The notes beneath the pieces were generated by a model. The model saw nothing but the letters and a program-made list of their open reading frames with translations. It ran no database searches and had not been told where the DNA came from. Below are positions 26,101 through 33,999 of a DNA stretch of 64,000 nucleotides, in pieces; the stretch's first letter is position 1, and each line of letters starts with the position of its first letter. The position numbers and the translations under genes were made by a program. The DNA comes from Corynebacterium phoceense (GTDB lineage: Bacteria; Actinomycetota; Actinomycetes; Mycobacteriales; Mycobacteriaceae): assembly GCF_900092335.1 (NCBI RefSeq), contig NZ_LT596208.1:562015-626014 (forward strand), written 5' to 3'.

Positions 26101-26841
26101 CTCGTAGGCGTCGAGGAACTCGGCGAAGGACTTGTGCTCGCAGTCCTTGATGGCGGCAACGACGAGGGCGCGGGATCCGTCCTTCTGTGGAAGGTCGATG
26201 GCTAGACCCAAGTTGACGTGCTCGGGCTGAATAACGAAAGGCTTGCCGTCCTTGTTTTCGTAACGCACGTTCATGGCCGGGTGGATCTGTACGGCCTTGA
26301 CCATGGCGTAGCCGAGGATATGGGTAAAGGAGATCTTGCCGCCGCGGGTGCGCTTGAGGTGATCGTTGATGAGCGCGCGGTTTTCCCACATGAGCTTGAC
26401 CGGCATATCACGCACGGTGGTGGCCGTGGGGATGGTCAGAGACTCGTCCATGTTCTTGGCGATGGCCTTGAACATGCCCTTGAGCTGGGTCTCGCCCGGC
26501 TCCGGTGCCTCGCCAATGCGCTCGAGCGGGGACTGCGACTTCTTCGCAGCGGACTTCTTGGAAGCCGGCTTATCCGGTGCCGGTGCAGCCTTCTTCGTGG
26601 AAGCCTGAGCGTCGGCAGCGGCGGCAGACGTGCTGGTCTCGCGCGCGGACTGCTTGACTTCGATGGAAGAACCCTCGGACTGCTTCACGGCAGCCGGAGA
26701 CTGCGTTGCGCTTTGCGGGGCGCCGTTGGCCTTGAAGTACTCGCGCCACTCCTTGTCGACGGAGTTCGGGTCCTTGGAATACTGCTGGAACTGTTCGTCA
26801 ATCAGCCATGCGTTGGGGCCGAAGATGCTCGAGTTGCTCAC
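23116..26841 (-). CDS. odhA: 2-oxoglutarate dehydrogenase, fused E2-like and E1 domains
   Basis: OdhA (Kgd) decarboxylates 2-oxoglutarate with ThDP as part of the dehydrogenase complex of the TCA cycle. The 1241-residue protein begins SNSSIFGPNAWLIDE, has an Ala/Pro/Lys-rich linker, an E2-type acyltransferase core (about 120-340: LDHR-like TYDHRVIQG) without lipoyl domain, and then the E1 part with DVPNTGVDKNTRVMQLIEAYRSRGH, HGDSSFNGLGIVQETINL and NNQVGFTT (ThDP and Mg binding). This fused architecture is specific to corynebacteria and mycobacteria; OdhI/GarA normally inhibits it. The start is GTG 26841 by family length. Complete and in frame. Confidence 0.95.
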   Translation of the reverse strand: MSNSSIFGPNAWLIDEQFQQYSKDPNSVDKEWREYFKANGAPQSATQSPAAVKQSEGSSIEVKQSARETSTSAAAADAQASTKKAAPAPDKPASKKSAAKKSQSPLERIGEAPEPGETQLKGMFKAIAKNMDESLTIPTATTVRDMPVKLMWENRALINDHLKRTRGGKISFTHILGYAMVKAVQIHPAMNVRYENKDGKPFVIQPEHVNLGLAIDLPQKDGSRALVVAAIKDCEHKSFAEFLDAYEDIVARSRKNKLTMDDFSGVTINLTNPGGIGTRHSIARLTKGSGAIIGVGSMDYPAEFAGASADRLAELGVGRLVTLTSTYDHRVIQGAESGEFLRTIGQLINDDAFWDEIFKSMGVPYAPFRWAQDVPNTGVDKNTRVMQLIEAYRSRGHLIADVNPLNWRQPGLPWPDHRDLDMRTHGLSIWDLDRTFNVGGFGGKEQMTLREVLSRLRAAYTLKVGSEYAHIMDRDEREWLRDRLEAGVPKPTNAEQKYILQKVNAAEAFENFLQTKYVGQKRFSLEGAESLIPLMDSIIDTAAGQDLDEVVIGMPHRGRLNVLFNIVGKPLADIFDEFDGKYKEGQLGGSGDVKYHLGAEGEHYQMFGDGDIKITLAANPSHLEAVDPVMEGMARAKEDLLGKPGEHPVVPIMLHGDSSFNGLGIVQETINLSRLQPYTVGGTVHIVVNNQVGFTTTPDLARSTHYSTDLAKGFDCPVFHVNGDDPEAVYWVGQLAAEYRHAWGKDVFIDLICYRLRGHNEADDPSMTQPLLYDIIDDHTSVRERYTQELIGRGDLSDEEAEAAARDFHDQMESVFTEVKAAEKAKPKQQTGITGSQELTRGLDTSITRDELAALGQAFLDTPEGFQYHKRVAKVAEQRAKAAIEGGIDWGFGELIAFGSLANAGKTIRLAGEDSRRGTFTQRHAVVFDPTSGDEFNPLDALANERGNGGSFNVFNSALTEYAGMGFEYGYGLGNPDAVVAWEAQFGDFANGAQTIIDEYVSSGEAKWGLLSSLILLLPHGYEGQGPDHSSARIERYLQLCAEGSMTVAQPSTPANHFHLLRRQALGDMKRPLVIFSPKAMLRLKDAASSVEEFTEVKKFRSVINDPKYFDLQGEKIADTSKVKTIMLVSGKLYYDLAKKRDKDGREDVALVRVEMLHPIPFNRLREAFAAYPNAEQIRFVQAEPANQGPWPFYNEHLRRLIPDMPEMVRVSRRAQSSTATGNAKVHAIEHDQLLEEAFAK

Positions 26842-27206
26842 GGCAGATGCTCGCCTCATTTCCTTGCTTACATGCTTATTTAAGTTGCGTTTATCGCGGT
26901 CGTTTATTCGACGCTGGGACCGACGGCCGGAATCTAGAAGGGCCTGCAGAAGGCCCACCGGTGCCGATAGTCTGCCCACCATGATAAACCCCACACTGTG
27001 AAACATTCACAGAGTGGGGGGTCGTTTGGTGACTTTTAGAGTGGGTGCATAATTTCCGCCCACTAACCTGCGCTTATTCGTTACGGTGTGGGGAACGCTC
27101 GCCCAAGCGGGGGTGCCGCGTCCACCACCCAGCGCAGGACGAAGTCGGAAAGTAGTACACAGGTCGTGCTCTGGGGCCACGGGGCGGACACGGAGGTGCA
27201 GGGTCC
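26842..27206. other. Non-coding region upstream of odhA
   Basis: This 365-base region between the EcsC-like gene and odhA holds the odhA promoter region. I see one strong inverted repeat at 26989-27019 and no further gene. The odhA frame stays open to 27006, but that extension has no family-like content. Confidence 0.6.
26989..27019 (-). terminator. Hairpin upstream of odhA, likely terminator of the EcsC-like gene
   Basis: Arms CCCCACACTGTGAA (26989-27002) and TTCACAGAGTGGGG (27006-27019) pair with a single A/A mismatch; on the minus strand the hairpin is followed by TTTATC. It is 188 bases beyond the EcsC-like stop and about 150 before the odhA start, so it could also act as an odhA leader structure. 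Confidence 0.55.
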
Positions 27207-28025
27207 TTATAGAGCACGCAGCTGCGTGTGTACGTTGTCCATGACTCTGCGCGCTAGCTTGCGATTGGCGATGCCGCCGGCGACGGCGCCCAGGCCCAAC
27301 GGCAGCAGCTTGGACAGCCATGCCCACTTGAAGCGGCCGACGACCTTCTTGGTGAATGTCTTGGCCAGGCGGCCGGACAGGCCCTGCAGCGTCGGTGCGG
27401 AAAAGCGCGTGAGCGCGGCGGCCGAGGCAAGGGAACCGGGACGGGTGGCAGTGGCCGCACCGGGGGCATCGGCAGCCTCGGTGAAGAAGGTGTCAACGAT
27501 GGCGGTGCCGCGGGAGCCGGAAAGCACCATGAGCACAAGTGCGCGGCGCAGTTCCTTGTCCTCAATGGCTATGCCGCGGAGCTTAGCCGAGGCCAGGATG
27601 TACCACGTGGCGGCCTCGAGGAAGACCACGGACTCCGCGGCAATCGCCGCAGTACCCGTCGCGAAACCGATACCCGGAATGGCCGCGGCGCCGCCGGCAC
27701 CGGCGCCGGTGCCCGTGACGATCTTGAGGAAGTGGTCATCGATAACGCCTTGGCGGGTGTCCATGGAGACGTTCTGGTTCTTCTCGATTACGCCGTCCAC
27801 GTATTTCGAGATGGTGCTGGCCTGAATACCGACCGCCCGGTCGAGCGTGCTCAAGATGATGGCGGAGAACTTGTCACCGTCAGAATTTTCCGTGGCCCAT
27901 TGCGTGCGAAAGGAATCGTTGAGGGAACGCTCTTCCTCCGTGAGGACGGTGCCCTCGCCGTCGTCGCGCGGCTGCACCTCAGCCTTGGTCGAGGACTTCT
28001 TTCCAAAGAGCTTGTCTGAAATCAT
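27207..28025 (-). CDS. EcsC-like membrane-associated protein
   Basis: This 272-residue protein has a charged N-terminus (KKSSTKAEVQPRDDGEG) and a glycine-rich hydrophobic hairpin (GTGAGAGGAAAIPGIGFATGTAAIAAESVVFLEAATWYILASA, about 105-148), followed by helices with LVLMVLSGSRGTAIVD and a C-terminal amphipathic segment. The Gly-rich hydrophobic region with IPG resembles EcsC-family proteins, whose function is unknown. No signal peptide. The start ATG has AAGGAAG upstream. It is divergent from the carboxylesterase gene. The family assignment is tentative and would benefit from a profile search. Confidence 0.6.
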   Translation of the reverse strand: MISDKLFGKKSSTKAEVQPRDDGEGTVLTEEERSLNDSFRTQWATENSDGDKFSAIILSTLDRAVGIQASTISKYVDGVIEKNQNVSMDTRQGVIDDHFLKIVTGTGAGAGGAAAIPGIGFATGTAAIAAESVVFLEAATWYILASAKLRGIAIEDKELRRALVLMVLSGSRGTAIVDTFFTEAADAPGAATATRPGSLASAAALTRFSAPTLQGLSGRLAKTFTKKVVGRFKWAWLSKLLPLGLGAVAGGIANRKLARRVMDNVHTQLRAL

Positions 28026-28092
28026 GGTCGCTTCCTTAAATCATGTTTGTCATTGGTACGCAGGATCGAGTGTACGGAATTACGCTGGAGGC

Positions 28093-29898
28093 ATGAGCTC
28101 GCTCAACCGTCCACCGCGCGCACACCGCCCGGAAAACACGCCCCCGCGGCTCCCTCGTGGCGCCGCGGGTCAGGCGCGAGCGGACCATGGGTATGAGCCC
28201 ACCGTGTCCGAGGCGCGGCGGGCCGCTCGGGAGGCTCATGCGCGCGCACGTCGTGCCCAGTTAAGGGCCGATAATGCGCTGGCGGATGCCTTGACGGTGC
28301 ACACTCAGCAGGGCTGGGTGCGCGGTCTGTATGAGGACGTTTCGGGAGCGGCCGTGCGCTCCTGGCGCGGCATTCCGTTTGGCGCGGATACGAGCGGCTC
28401 GGGACGCTTTCAGCGATCACGCCCCGCACAGGGGTGGGAAGGCATTCGTGACTGTCGCGAATTTGGGCCGGTTGCCCCGCAGCCCACGTATTCGTGGACG
28501 GACAAGATTGTGGGCTCTGAGGACTGCCTCCATTTGGACGTCGTGCGCCCCGACACGGACGAGACCCTGCCCGTGGTCGTCTATCTCCACGGCGGTTCGT
28601 TTATCGTCGGCTCCTCCCACATGCTCATGCTGCGTGGCTTTCAGCTCGCGCAGACCATGAACGTCGTCTACGTCTCCGTGAACTTCCGGCTCGGTGCGTT
28701 GGGATACCTCGACATGCGCAGTCTCAGCGCAGCCGAGGGTGCTTGCGCCAACCCGGCCGTGAGCGACCAGCTCCTCGCGCTGAAGTGGGTGCGCGATAAC
28801 ATTGCGAGCTTCGGTGGCGACCCGGACTCCGTCACGCTCATGGGGGAGTCCGCCGGCGGTGCGGCCGTGCTTACGCTCATGGGCACCCCGGCTGCGCGCG
28901 GGCTGTTTCACCGCGCCATTGCGCAATCGCCGCCCATTTCCATGATCCATTCGCGCACGCAGTCGACCCTGTGGGCCCGCGAGCTGGTAAACAAGCTGTC
29001 CCTGCCGCGCCTGGCCACGCTAGGGGACGTCCAGAACCAGCACTTCGCGGACATCGTGCGCGCGGGGCAATCCATGATGTGGCGCGCGGGTGAGCTTCTC
29101 CATCTCAACTCCTGCTACGCGCCCACCGTCGACGGGGATCTGGTGCCGCGGCACCCCATCGATACGTTTGAGGCGGGCGAGCAGGCCCCCGTGCCGCTGC
29201 TCATCGGCACGAATTCGGATGAGGCGAGTTTTGGTAAGTTCCTCTTTCAGCGCGAATTTGCCCGCCAGCGCGCGGCGTTGCACCTGCTCTCCAGCTTCGA
29301 CGAGGAGGGCGCGCCTGCCGTCGTCGCCGCCTATAACGGCGCGTCCACGCGCGCGGACTTTGCGCATTTGCTTGCCGATGCCCTCTTTTGGGCGCCGTCT
29401 GTGCGCGTCGCCGAGGCACACAGCCTGGTCGCACCGACATGGATGTACCGTTTCGACTTCGCGCCGGTGGCGCTGCGCTGGTTAGGGCTTGGTGCTATGC
29501 ATTCGCTTGAGCTCTCCAATGTCTTCGGCGACGCGCAGGCCTCGCGCATGTCGACGCTCACGCGTATCGGCTCGACAGAGAGCTTCGATGAACTCACGGT
29601 CCTCATGCAGCGCCAGTGGGCCGCCTTCATCCACGGCGGCGAACCGGGTCCAGAGTGGCCACCGTACCGGGTCGCGCACCCGGCCGATACGGCCCATCGC
29701 CTCGTGCCCGCGGGCGAGGAGGCACGCGTTCAGCTGGCCTTGCGCGAGACTCTTGTCTTCGACGACGTGGTGCGTGTCGAGGCGGATCCGTACTCGCAAC
29801 GCCGCGTGGCCTGGGATAATTACAACATGTGCGAGTGGGGAGTCGGCCGCCCAGAGTTGGCGGCACAACTGGGATTCATCACGGGCACGCTGGAATAA
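28093..29898 (+). CDS. Type B carboxylesterase/lipase
   Basis: This 601-residue alpha/beta hydrolase has the family order: RSWRGIPFGADTSGSGRFQ, EDCLHLDVVRP, oxyanion segment VYLHGGSFIVGSS, nucleophile elbow LMGESAGGAAV (Ser near 260) and TNSDEASFG. It hydrolyses ester bonds; substrates cannot be told. An Arg/Ala-rich extension (about 1-65; ARRAAREAHARARRAQ) precedes the catalytic domain and has no hydrophobic signal, so the enzyme is probably cytosolic or associated with charged surfaces. The start ATG is 4 bases after GGAGG. C. glutamicum has a comparable carboxylesterase near odhA, from memory. Confidence 0.88.
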   Translation: MSSLNRPPRAHRPENTPPRLPRGAAGQARADHGYEPTVSEARRAAREAHARARRAQLRADNALADALTVHTQQGWVRGLYEDVSGAAVRSWRGIPFGADTSGSGRFQRSRPAQGWEGIRDCREFGPVAPQPTYSWTDKIVGSEDCLHLDVVRPDTDETLPVVVYLHGGSFIVGSSHMLMLRGFQLAQTMNVVYVSVNFRLGALGYLDMRSLSAAEGACANPAVSDQLLALKWVRDNIASFGGDPDSVTLMGESAGGAAVLTLMGTPAARGLFHRAIAQSPPISMIHSRTQSTLWARELVNKLSLPRLATLGDVQNQHFADIVRAGQSMMWRAGELLHLNSCYAPTVDGDLVPRHPIDTFEAGEQAPVPLLIGTNSDEASFGKFLFQREFARQRAALHLLSSFDEEGAPAVVAAYNGASTRADFAHLLADALFWAPSVRVAEAHSLVAPTWMYRFDFAPVALRWLGLGAMHSLELSNVFGDAQASRMSTLTRIGSTESFDELTVLMQRQWAAFIHGGEPGPEWPPYRVAHPADTAHRLVPAGEEARVQLALRETLVFDDVVRVEADPYSQRRVAWDNYNMCEWGVGRPELAAQLGFITGTLE

Positions 29899-29909
29899 AG
29901 GTAAGCTGT

Positions 29910-29932
29910 GGCGGTGGACGGAAGCCACCGCC
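29910..29932. repeat. Short inverted repeat between esterase and acidic-protein genes
   Basis: Arms GGCGGTGG (29910-29917) and CCACCGCC (29925-29932), loop ACGGAAG, no T-run. It may be a weak terminator or a leader hairpin of the next gene. Confidence 0.4.
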
Positions 29933-29965
29933 TCGTGCACGCCATCACGAATCGAAAGGGTCACC

Positions 29966-30817
29966 ATGAGCTTCTTTGAAGATATTGCGACTGCACTGGA
30001 CGCTGAGGGCATCGAGTCCCGCGTTCACGATGACATCATGTTCGTTCCTATCACCTCTGACCTGGAGATTCAGTTCCAGGAGATCGATCCGCTGCTGCCG
30101 GCGGCCAACGTGTACATCGCGGCGGCGGATGTCGACGAAGACGATGAGGAATTTGAGGCCGTCTTGGTCTCCGTCGCCTTCTCCGTGGACGACGCGCTCG
30201 ACGCTGTGGCGCGCCACATCGCGACCGACCAGGTTGTCACGGTGCTGCGCGATCTGCTCGAGGGCACCGATGAGCGCATTGCGGAACTTGAATTCGCACA
30301 AGACGAGTTCAACCCGAATCTCGTTGTCGCCGAGGTCGCCAATGACTCGGAGCTGCGCGTGCTCGTTGAGTCCGTGGACGGCGAGCCCTGCGCCGTCGTG
30401 CGCTTCGTGGCTTTCGATTTTGATGAAGAAGAGTTTGAGGAGCTCGAAGACGAGTCCATCCACGAGCTGTGGGAGCTGGGCGACGACTTCGATGATGACC
30501 GCCTCGAGCTGCTGAGCAATGGCCTGGGCGAAGGCCCCGTCATCGAGATTCCCGCCGAGACCCTCGAGCTGGGCACGTACACCGACTTTGATCGTCTCTT
30601 CGACGTACTGGGACTCGTCTCCGAGCAGGCCCTCGATTGGGAAGCACAGCTCGTGTCCTTCGACGATGACGACTATGACGAGCCTGAGGTCTACGACATC
30701 TTCGGCGCCGATGATCTCGACGCGGACGAGCTGGACGGTGACGACGACTTCGACGAGGACGAGGACGACGTGGAGACTGACGACGACGCCGAGGGCACCG
30801 ACATCACGCGTGACTAG
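29966..30817 (+). CDS. Highly acidic conserved protein
   Basis: This 283-residue cytosolic protein is rich in Asp/Glu throughout. The first 110 residues alternate strands and helices (MSFFEDIATALDAEGIES, DDIMFVPITSDLEIQF, NVYIAAADVDEDDEE) and the middle repeats a similar layout (ELRVLVESVDGEPCAVVRFVAFD). The C-terminal 50 residues are almost purely acidic. The layout recalls the YbjN/type III chaperone-like fold, but no motif confirms it. The ATG follows GAAAGGG. I do not recognise the family. Its extreme acidity could reflect binding to basic proteins or nucleic-acid mimicry, which is inference. Confidence 0.7.
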   Translation: MSFFEDIATALDAEGIESRVHDDIMFVPITSDLEIQFQEIDPLLPAANVYIAAADVDEDDEEFEAVLVSVAFSVDDALDAVARHIATDQVVTVLRDLLEGTDERIAELEFAQDEFNPNLVVAEVANDSELRVLVESVDGEPCAVVRFVAFDFDEEEFEELEDESIHELWELGDDFDDDRLELLSNGLGEGPVIEIPAETLELGTYTDFDRLFDVLGLVSEQALDWEAQLVSFDDDDYDEPEVYDIFGADDLDADELDGDDDFDEDEDDVETDDDAEGTDITRD

Positions 30818-30862
30818 TCTGCGGCGTTGGGTTGGATAGCCACTGCTGAAGAAATGTGCCGA

Positions 30863-30898
30863 CCGCCGCGTTAAAGTATCTGCCGTCGCGTTAAACTA
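30863..30898 (+). promoter_or_regulatory. Direct repeats upstream of the S-component-like gene
   Basis: CCGCCGCGTTAAAGTA (30863-30878) is repeated with two changes at 30883-30898 (CCGTCGCGTTAAACTA), exactly 20 bases apart, two helical turns. This looks like a paired operator near a promoter; TTAAACT could supply the -10 box. Confidence 0.4.
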
Positions 30899-30919
30899 AA
30901 ACTAATAGCCCGAATGTAT

Positions 30920-30952
30920 GTGCCGCGCCGGTTCCACTCGGCGCGGCGGCAC
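30920..30952 (+). promoter_or_regulatory. GC-rich hairpin in the leader of the S-component-like gene
   Basis: Arm GTGCCGCGCCG (30920-30930) pairs with CGGCGCGGCGGCAC (30939-30952) with a small bulge. It ends 36 bases before the GTG start. It could be an attenuator or the terminator of the preceding gene; no T-run follows. Confidence 0.4.
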
Positions 30953-30988
30953 GCCATGGCCTAGATAAGAGACGAGGACGACAGGACA

Positions 30989-31912
30989 GTGGAGTCCCAG
31001 ACCCAAGCGCGGTGGCGCACCGTCCTCGCTGTTGTGGGCGTCGCGCTCCTAGCCAGCCAGTGGTTTGTCGCATTGTTTCAATGGCCAGGGGACATCCCGC
31101 TCCACCGCATCTATGACATTCCGGCAGAGGAGACGATGTACATCCTCGTCGCCGTCGCGACCGTACTGTTTCTCATTGCTGGATACGGCAGTGCGCCTGA
31201 CCGTGTGTTCATCATCGTGCCCATGGGCGTGTTCGTCAACATTGTGGTGGGCATGTCCGTCGATCGCCTGGGATTGCCTTTTTATGGCGACACGCTGGGC
31301 ACCATCGGCGCAACTGTCATTGGCGGACCGATCCTCGGGCTCGCGACCGCCGGGCTTACCGCCGTGCTTTGGGGATTCTCGGCACCCATGATGATTCCGC
31401 ACGTGGTCTCCGCAGCCTTCGTTGCCCTGGCCGTGAGCTATTGCGCGCGCGTCTCCGTGTTCTCCTCACTCGGCAGCGTCATGGCGCGCGGTGCGTTCAT
31501 CGGTCTGATCAACGGCATCCTGTCGTCGCTTACCGTCCTCGTTGCGCTACGCGGCGACTCGACGCCGAACGCGGAATCCTTCGCGAACTTCTTTGTGCTG
31601 CTGCGCATGGGCGAGGTGGAAGCCACTATCTTGCAGAACCTCATCTGCGACAGCATTGATAAAACGTTCTGCGTGCTCATCGTGCTCGTCCTGGTGCGTT
31701 ATATGCCGCCGCGCCCCATGGCTTTCTTTACCTTTAGCGGCAACGAGCCGCGGCTGTCGCGCATTCTTCTCACTGAGAGCGAGCAAGAAGTCAAGGACGC
31801 CGGCCGTGCGTTGAATGAGCTCGCACGCGAAACTACCGGCACCGCAGGAACGCCCCGCAACGAGGGCTCTCGCGCGCTAGGCGCAGACGCACAAGGCCGC
31901 CACAGGGCTTAA
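30989..31912 (+). CDS. ECF transporter S component-like membrane protein
   Basis: This 307-residue protein has about six transmembrane helices and a polar C-terminal tail of about 60 residues. The segment YGDTLGTIGATVIGGPILGLATAGLTAVLWG (about 92-122) is characteristic of substrate-binding S components of energy-coupling factor vitamin transporters. No EcfA or EcfT genes lie nearby, so it would have to share a module encoded elsewhere or be a related non-ECF protein. GTG start, weak GAGGA ribosome site. The substrate is unknown. Direct repeats and a hairpin lie upstream and suggest regulation. Confidence 0.7.
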   Translation: MESQTQARWRTVLAVVGVALLASQWFVALFQWPGDIPLHRIYDIPAEETMYILVAVATVLFLIAGYGSAPDRVFIIVPMGVFVNIVVGMSVDRLGLPFYGDTLGTIGATVIGGPILGLATAGLTAVLWGFSAPMMIPHVVSAAFVALAVSYCARVSVFSSLGSVMARGAFIGLINGILSSLTVLVALRGDSTPNAESFANFFVLLRMGEVEATILQNLICDSIDKTFCVLIVLVLVRYMPPRPMAFFTFSGNEPRLSRILLTESEQEVKDAGRALNELARETTGTAGTPRNEGSRALGADAQGRHRA

Positions 31913-31967
31913 GTCGCAGCGCGGCAGCGGTCCCCGGTAGTGGTTCGCGGCCATGGCCGGTGGCTGG

Positions 31968-32510
31968 TTAGGCCGCAGACGCAAAGCTTTCGAACATGGA
32001 CAACGGTGACGGCACCGGGCGGAAGTCACGGTCCACGAGCCAGACAAAGGTGGCGGCCGAGGACGTCGTGATCTCGTGCACCGCGTCTCCGCCGTAGCAG
32101 TCATGCGGCGTGTCGACCGCTGCGAGCGCCGGGCGTGACGTGTCCTCTTCGGCGGGTGCCGGCGCCGGGCTGACCGCAGCGCGCACCCATGCTTCGGCGG
32201 CGACGAGTGCGGCGTCGCTACGCAGCGGTCCGGTGGGATCCGTGATCCGCGCGCTGATGAGATACGCGGGCTCGCGGGTGGCGCCATAACCGCGGACGCG
32301 AGCCTTGGCCACCGGGCCCACGCGATAGCGCGTGAGCGCGATGATAAGCGGTGGGGCAGCCCCCACGGCAGGCAGCGCCAGTGTGGGCGGACGCCAGCTG
32401 GCGACGGGCCGGGCAAGGGAGCGCGGGTGGCGCAGCACGGTGCGCAGCTTGGACACGGTCTCTGCGGCGGAGAGTTCGATGGCAAGGTGAGTATCAGCAA
32501 CAGTGTTCAT
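31968..32510 (-). CDS. Hypothetical protein
   Basis: This 180-residue protein has no signal peptide. It contains TLALPAVGAAPPLIIALTRYRVGPVAKARVRGYGATREPAYLISARI, then an Ala/Pro-rich loop and VDTPHDCYGGDAVHEITTSSAATFVWLVDRDFRPV near the C-terminus. I do not recognise a domain. The ATG at 32510 is preferred over an upstream in-frame extension, which overlaps the promoter of the divergent MFS gene and is poor in coding character. It faces the ECF S-like gene convergently across 55 bases. Confidence 0.6.
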   Translation of the reverse strand: MNTVADTHLAIELSAAETVSKLRTVLRHPRSLARPVASWRPPTLALPAVGAAPPLIIALTRYRVGPVAKARVRGYGATREPAYLISARITDPTGPLRSDAALVAAEAWVRAAVSPAPAPAEEDTSRPALAAVDTPHDCYGGDAVHEITTSSAATFVWLVDRDFRPVPSPLSMFESFASAA

Positions 32511-32708
32511 GCTTCGCAGAGTAGGGCTAGGCCCCAACACGCCGGGTCCGGACAATGCCGAACATCGAAATCGTGTTCGAAATGTGGCGACTATAGCGGC
32601 GCATCCAAGAGCGATAGACTGAATAGCACGAAGAAAGGGGAAGAAAAAATTTCGGAACACGACAGGGAACTGTCTGCGTCACGCCAGTCCGTCGCGGAAT
32701 CTTCTGGC

Positions 32709-33977
32709 ATGCCGCACCCGGAGCCGCAGCAGTCGGTAGAGCCGCAGATTGAGGCGAAGATACCGCGTGAGATTTGGATTATGGTCGCTGCGGCGTTCAT
32801 GATTGCGATTGGCTACGGGCTCATTGCGCCGCTGCTGCCGCAGTTCGTGGTGAGCTTCGACGTGTCGATGGCGGCCGCGGGTTGTGTGGTCTCTGCATTT
32901 GCCGCGTCGCGGCTGTTCTTTGCGCCTGCGTCCGGACGCCTCGTGGATATGTTGGGCTCGCGCCGGATTTACCTCGTGGGCCTTACCACGGTGGGTGTTG
33001 CCACGGGCATGGTTGCTCTGTCGCAAAGCTATTGGCACATCCTCGCGTTGCGCGCCATCGCGGGCATTGGCTCGACGATGTTTACGGTTTCCGCCATGGG
33101 ACTTATCGTGCGTTTGTCGCCGCCCACGATTCGCGGCAAGTGTTCGGCACTCTACGGCACGGCATTCCTCTTGGGTAACGTGGCCGGACCGCTGGTGGGC
33201 GCGTCCTTGTCGTTCCTCGGCTTCCGGTGGCCGTTTTTTATCTACGGCGTCGGCGTGGGCATTGCCGCGCTTATCGTGGCGGTGCTCATGCCTAAGGTCG
33301 ACCCCCAGGAGGAACGTGCCCACGAGGCGCCACACATGGCGGTGCGTGACGCATGGTCTGACACGGCGTTTCGCGCCGCGCTGACGTCGAACTTTGCGCA
33401 CTCGTGGATCAACATGGGCGTGCGCGTCTCCGTGCTTCCGTTGTTTGCGGCATCCGTCTTTCACAACGGTGCGGCGGCTTCTGGTTTCGCGCTGGCGGCG
33501 TTCGCGGCGGGTAATGCGACGGTTCTGCAATTCTCGGGCCGCCTGGCAGACAGGTGGGGCCGCAAGCCCCTCATCATAAGTGGCCTGGTGGGCTCCGGGG
33601 TCTTCATGGGCACGCTGGGGTTCGCGGACCACGTGGTCTCGCTCATCGTATTCTCCGTGTTGGCCGGCGCGGCCTCGGGCCTTATCAATCCGGCGCAGCA
33701 GGCAGCACTCGCGGACGTTATTGGCAACGAGCGCTCTGGCGGCCAGGTGCTCTCCGCATTCCAGATGGCGGGCGACTTTGGTCAAATCTTAGGCCCCATC
33801 GTCATTGGTGCACTCGCGGACGAATGGGGATTTATGGCAGCCTTTGGGCTATGTGCGGTCATTGCCGTCGTGGGGCTGAGCGGTTGGTTCTTTGCTCGCG
33901 AGCCGTTAGAAACGGTTATCCCGCGCCGTCTGCGCGTGCGGAACCAAAAAATGACCAACGGGTTACTTGGGAAATAA
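32709..33977 (+). CDS. MFS transporter
   Basis: This major facilitator protein has about 12 transmembrane helices and motif A-type loops GRLVDMLGSRRIYLVG (between helices 2 and 3) and GRLADRWGRKPLI (between 8 and 9). It probably exports a drug or metabolite or imports a small organic compound. From the ATG at 32709 it has 422 residues, but that codon lacks a good ribosome site. A perfect GGGGA stands 7 bases before an in-frame ATT at 32649, which would give a natural-looking N-terminus (SEHDRELSASRQSV). The true start may be this rare ATT. The RpiR-type regulator follows 22 bases later and may control it. Confidence 0.85.
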   Translation: MPHPEPQQSVEPQIEAKIPREIWIMVAAAFMIAIGYGLIAPLLPQFVVSFDVSMAAAGCVVSAFAASRLFFAPASGRLVDMLGSRRIYLVGLTTVGVATGMVALSQSYWHILALRAIAGIGSTMFTVSAMGLIVRLSPPTIRGKCSALYGTAFLLGNVAGPLVGASLSFLGFRWPFFIYGVGVGIAALIVAVLMPKVDPQEERAHEAPHMAVRDAWSDTAFRAALTSNFAHSWINMGVRVSVLPLFAASVFHNGAAASGFALAAFAAGNATVLQFSGRLADRWGRKPLIISGLVGSGVFMGTLGFADHVVSLIVFSVLAGAASGLINPAQQAALADVIGNERSGGQVLSAFQMAGDFGQILGPIVIGALADEWGFMAAFGLCAVIAVVGLSGWFFAREPLETVIPRRLRVRNQKMTNGLLGK

Positions 33978-33986
33978 AAATTTCAT

Positions 33987-33992
33987 TAGACT
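33987..33992 (+). promoter_or_regulatory. -10 box of leaderless RpiR gene
   Basis: TAGACT, 7 bases before the GTG start, with no ribosome site between. Confidence 0.55.
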
Positions 33993-33999
33993 AGCGCCC

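Noticed and set aside
23149..26205. Long plus-strand frames antisense to odhA
   Set aside because: odhA is complete and strongly conserved; the antisense frames have no recognisable domain.
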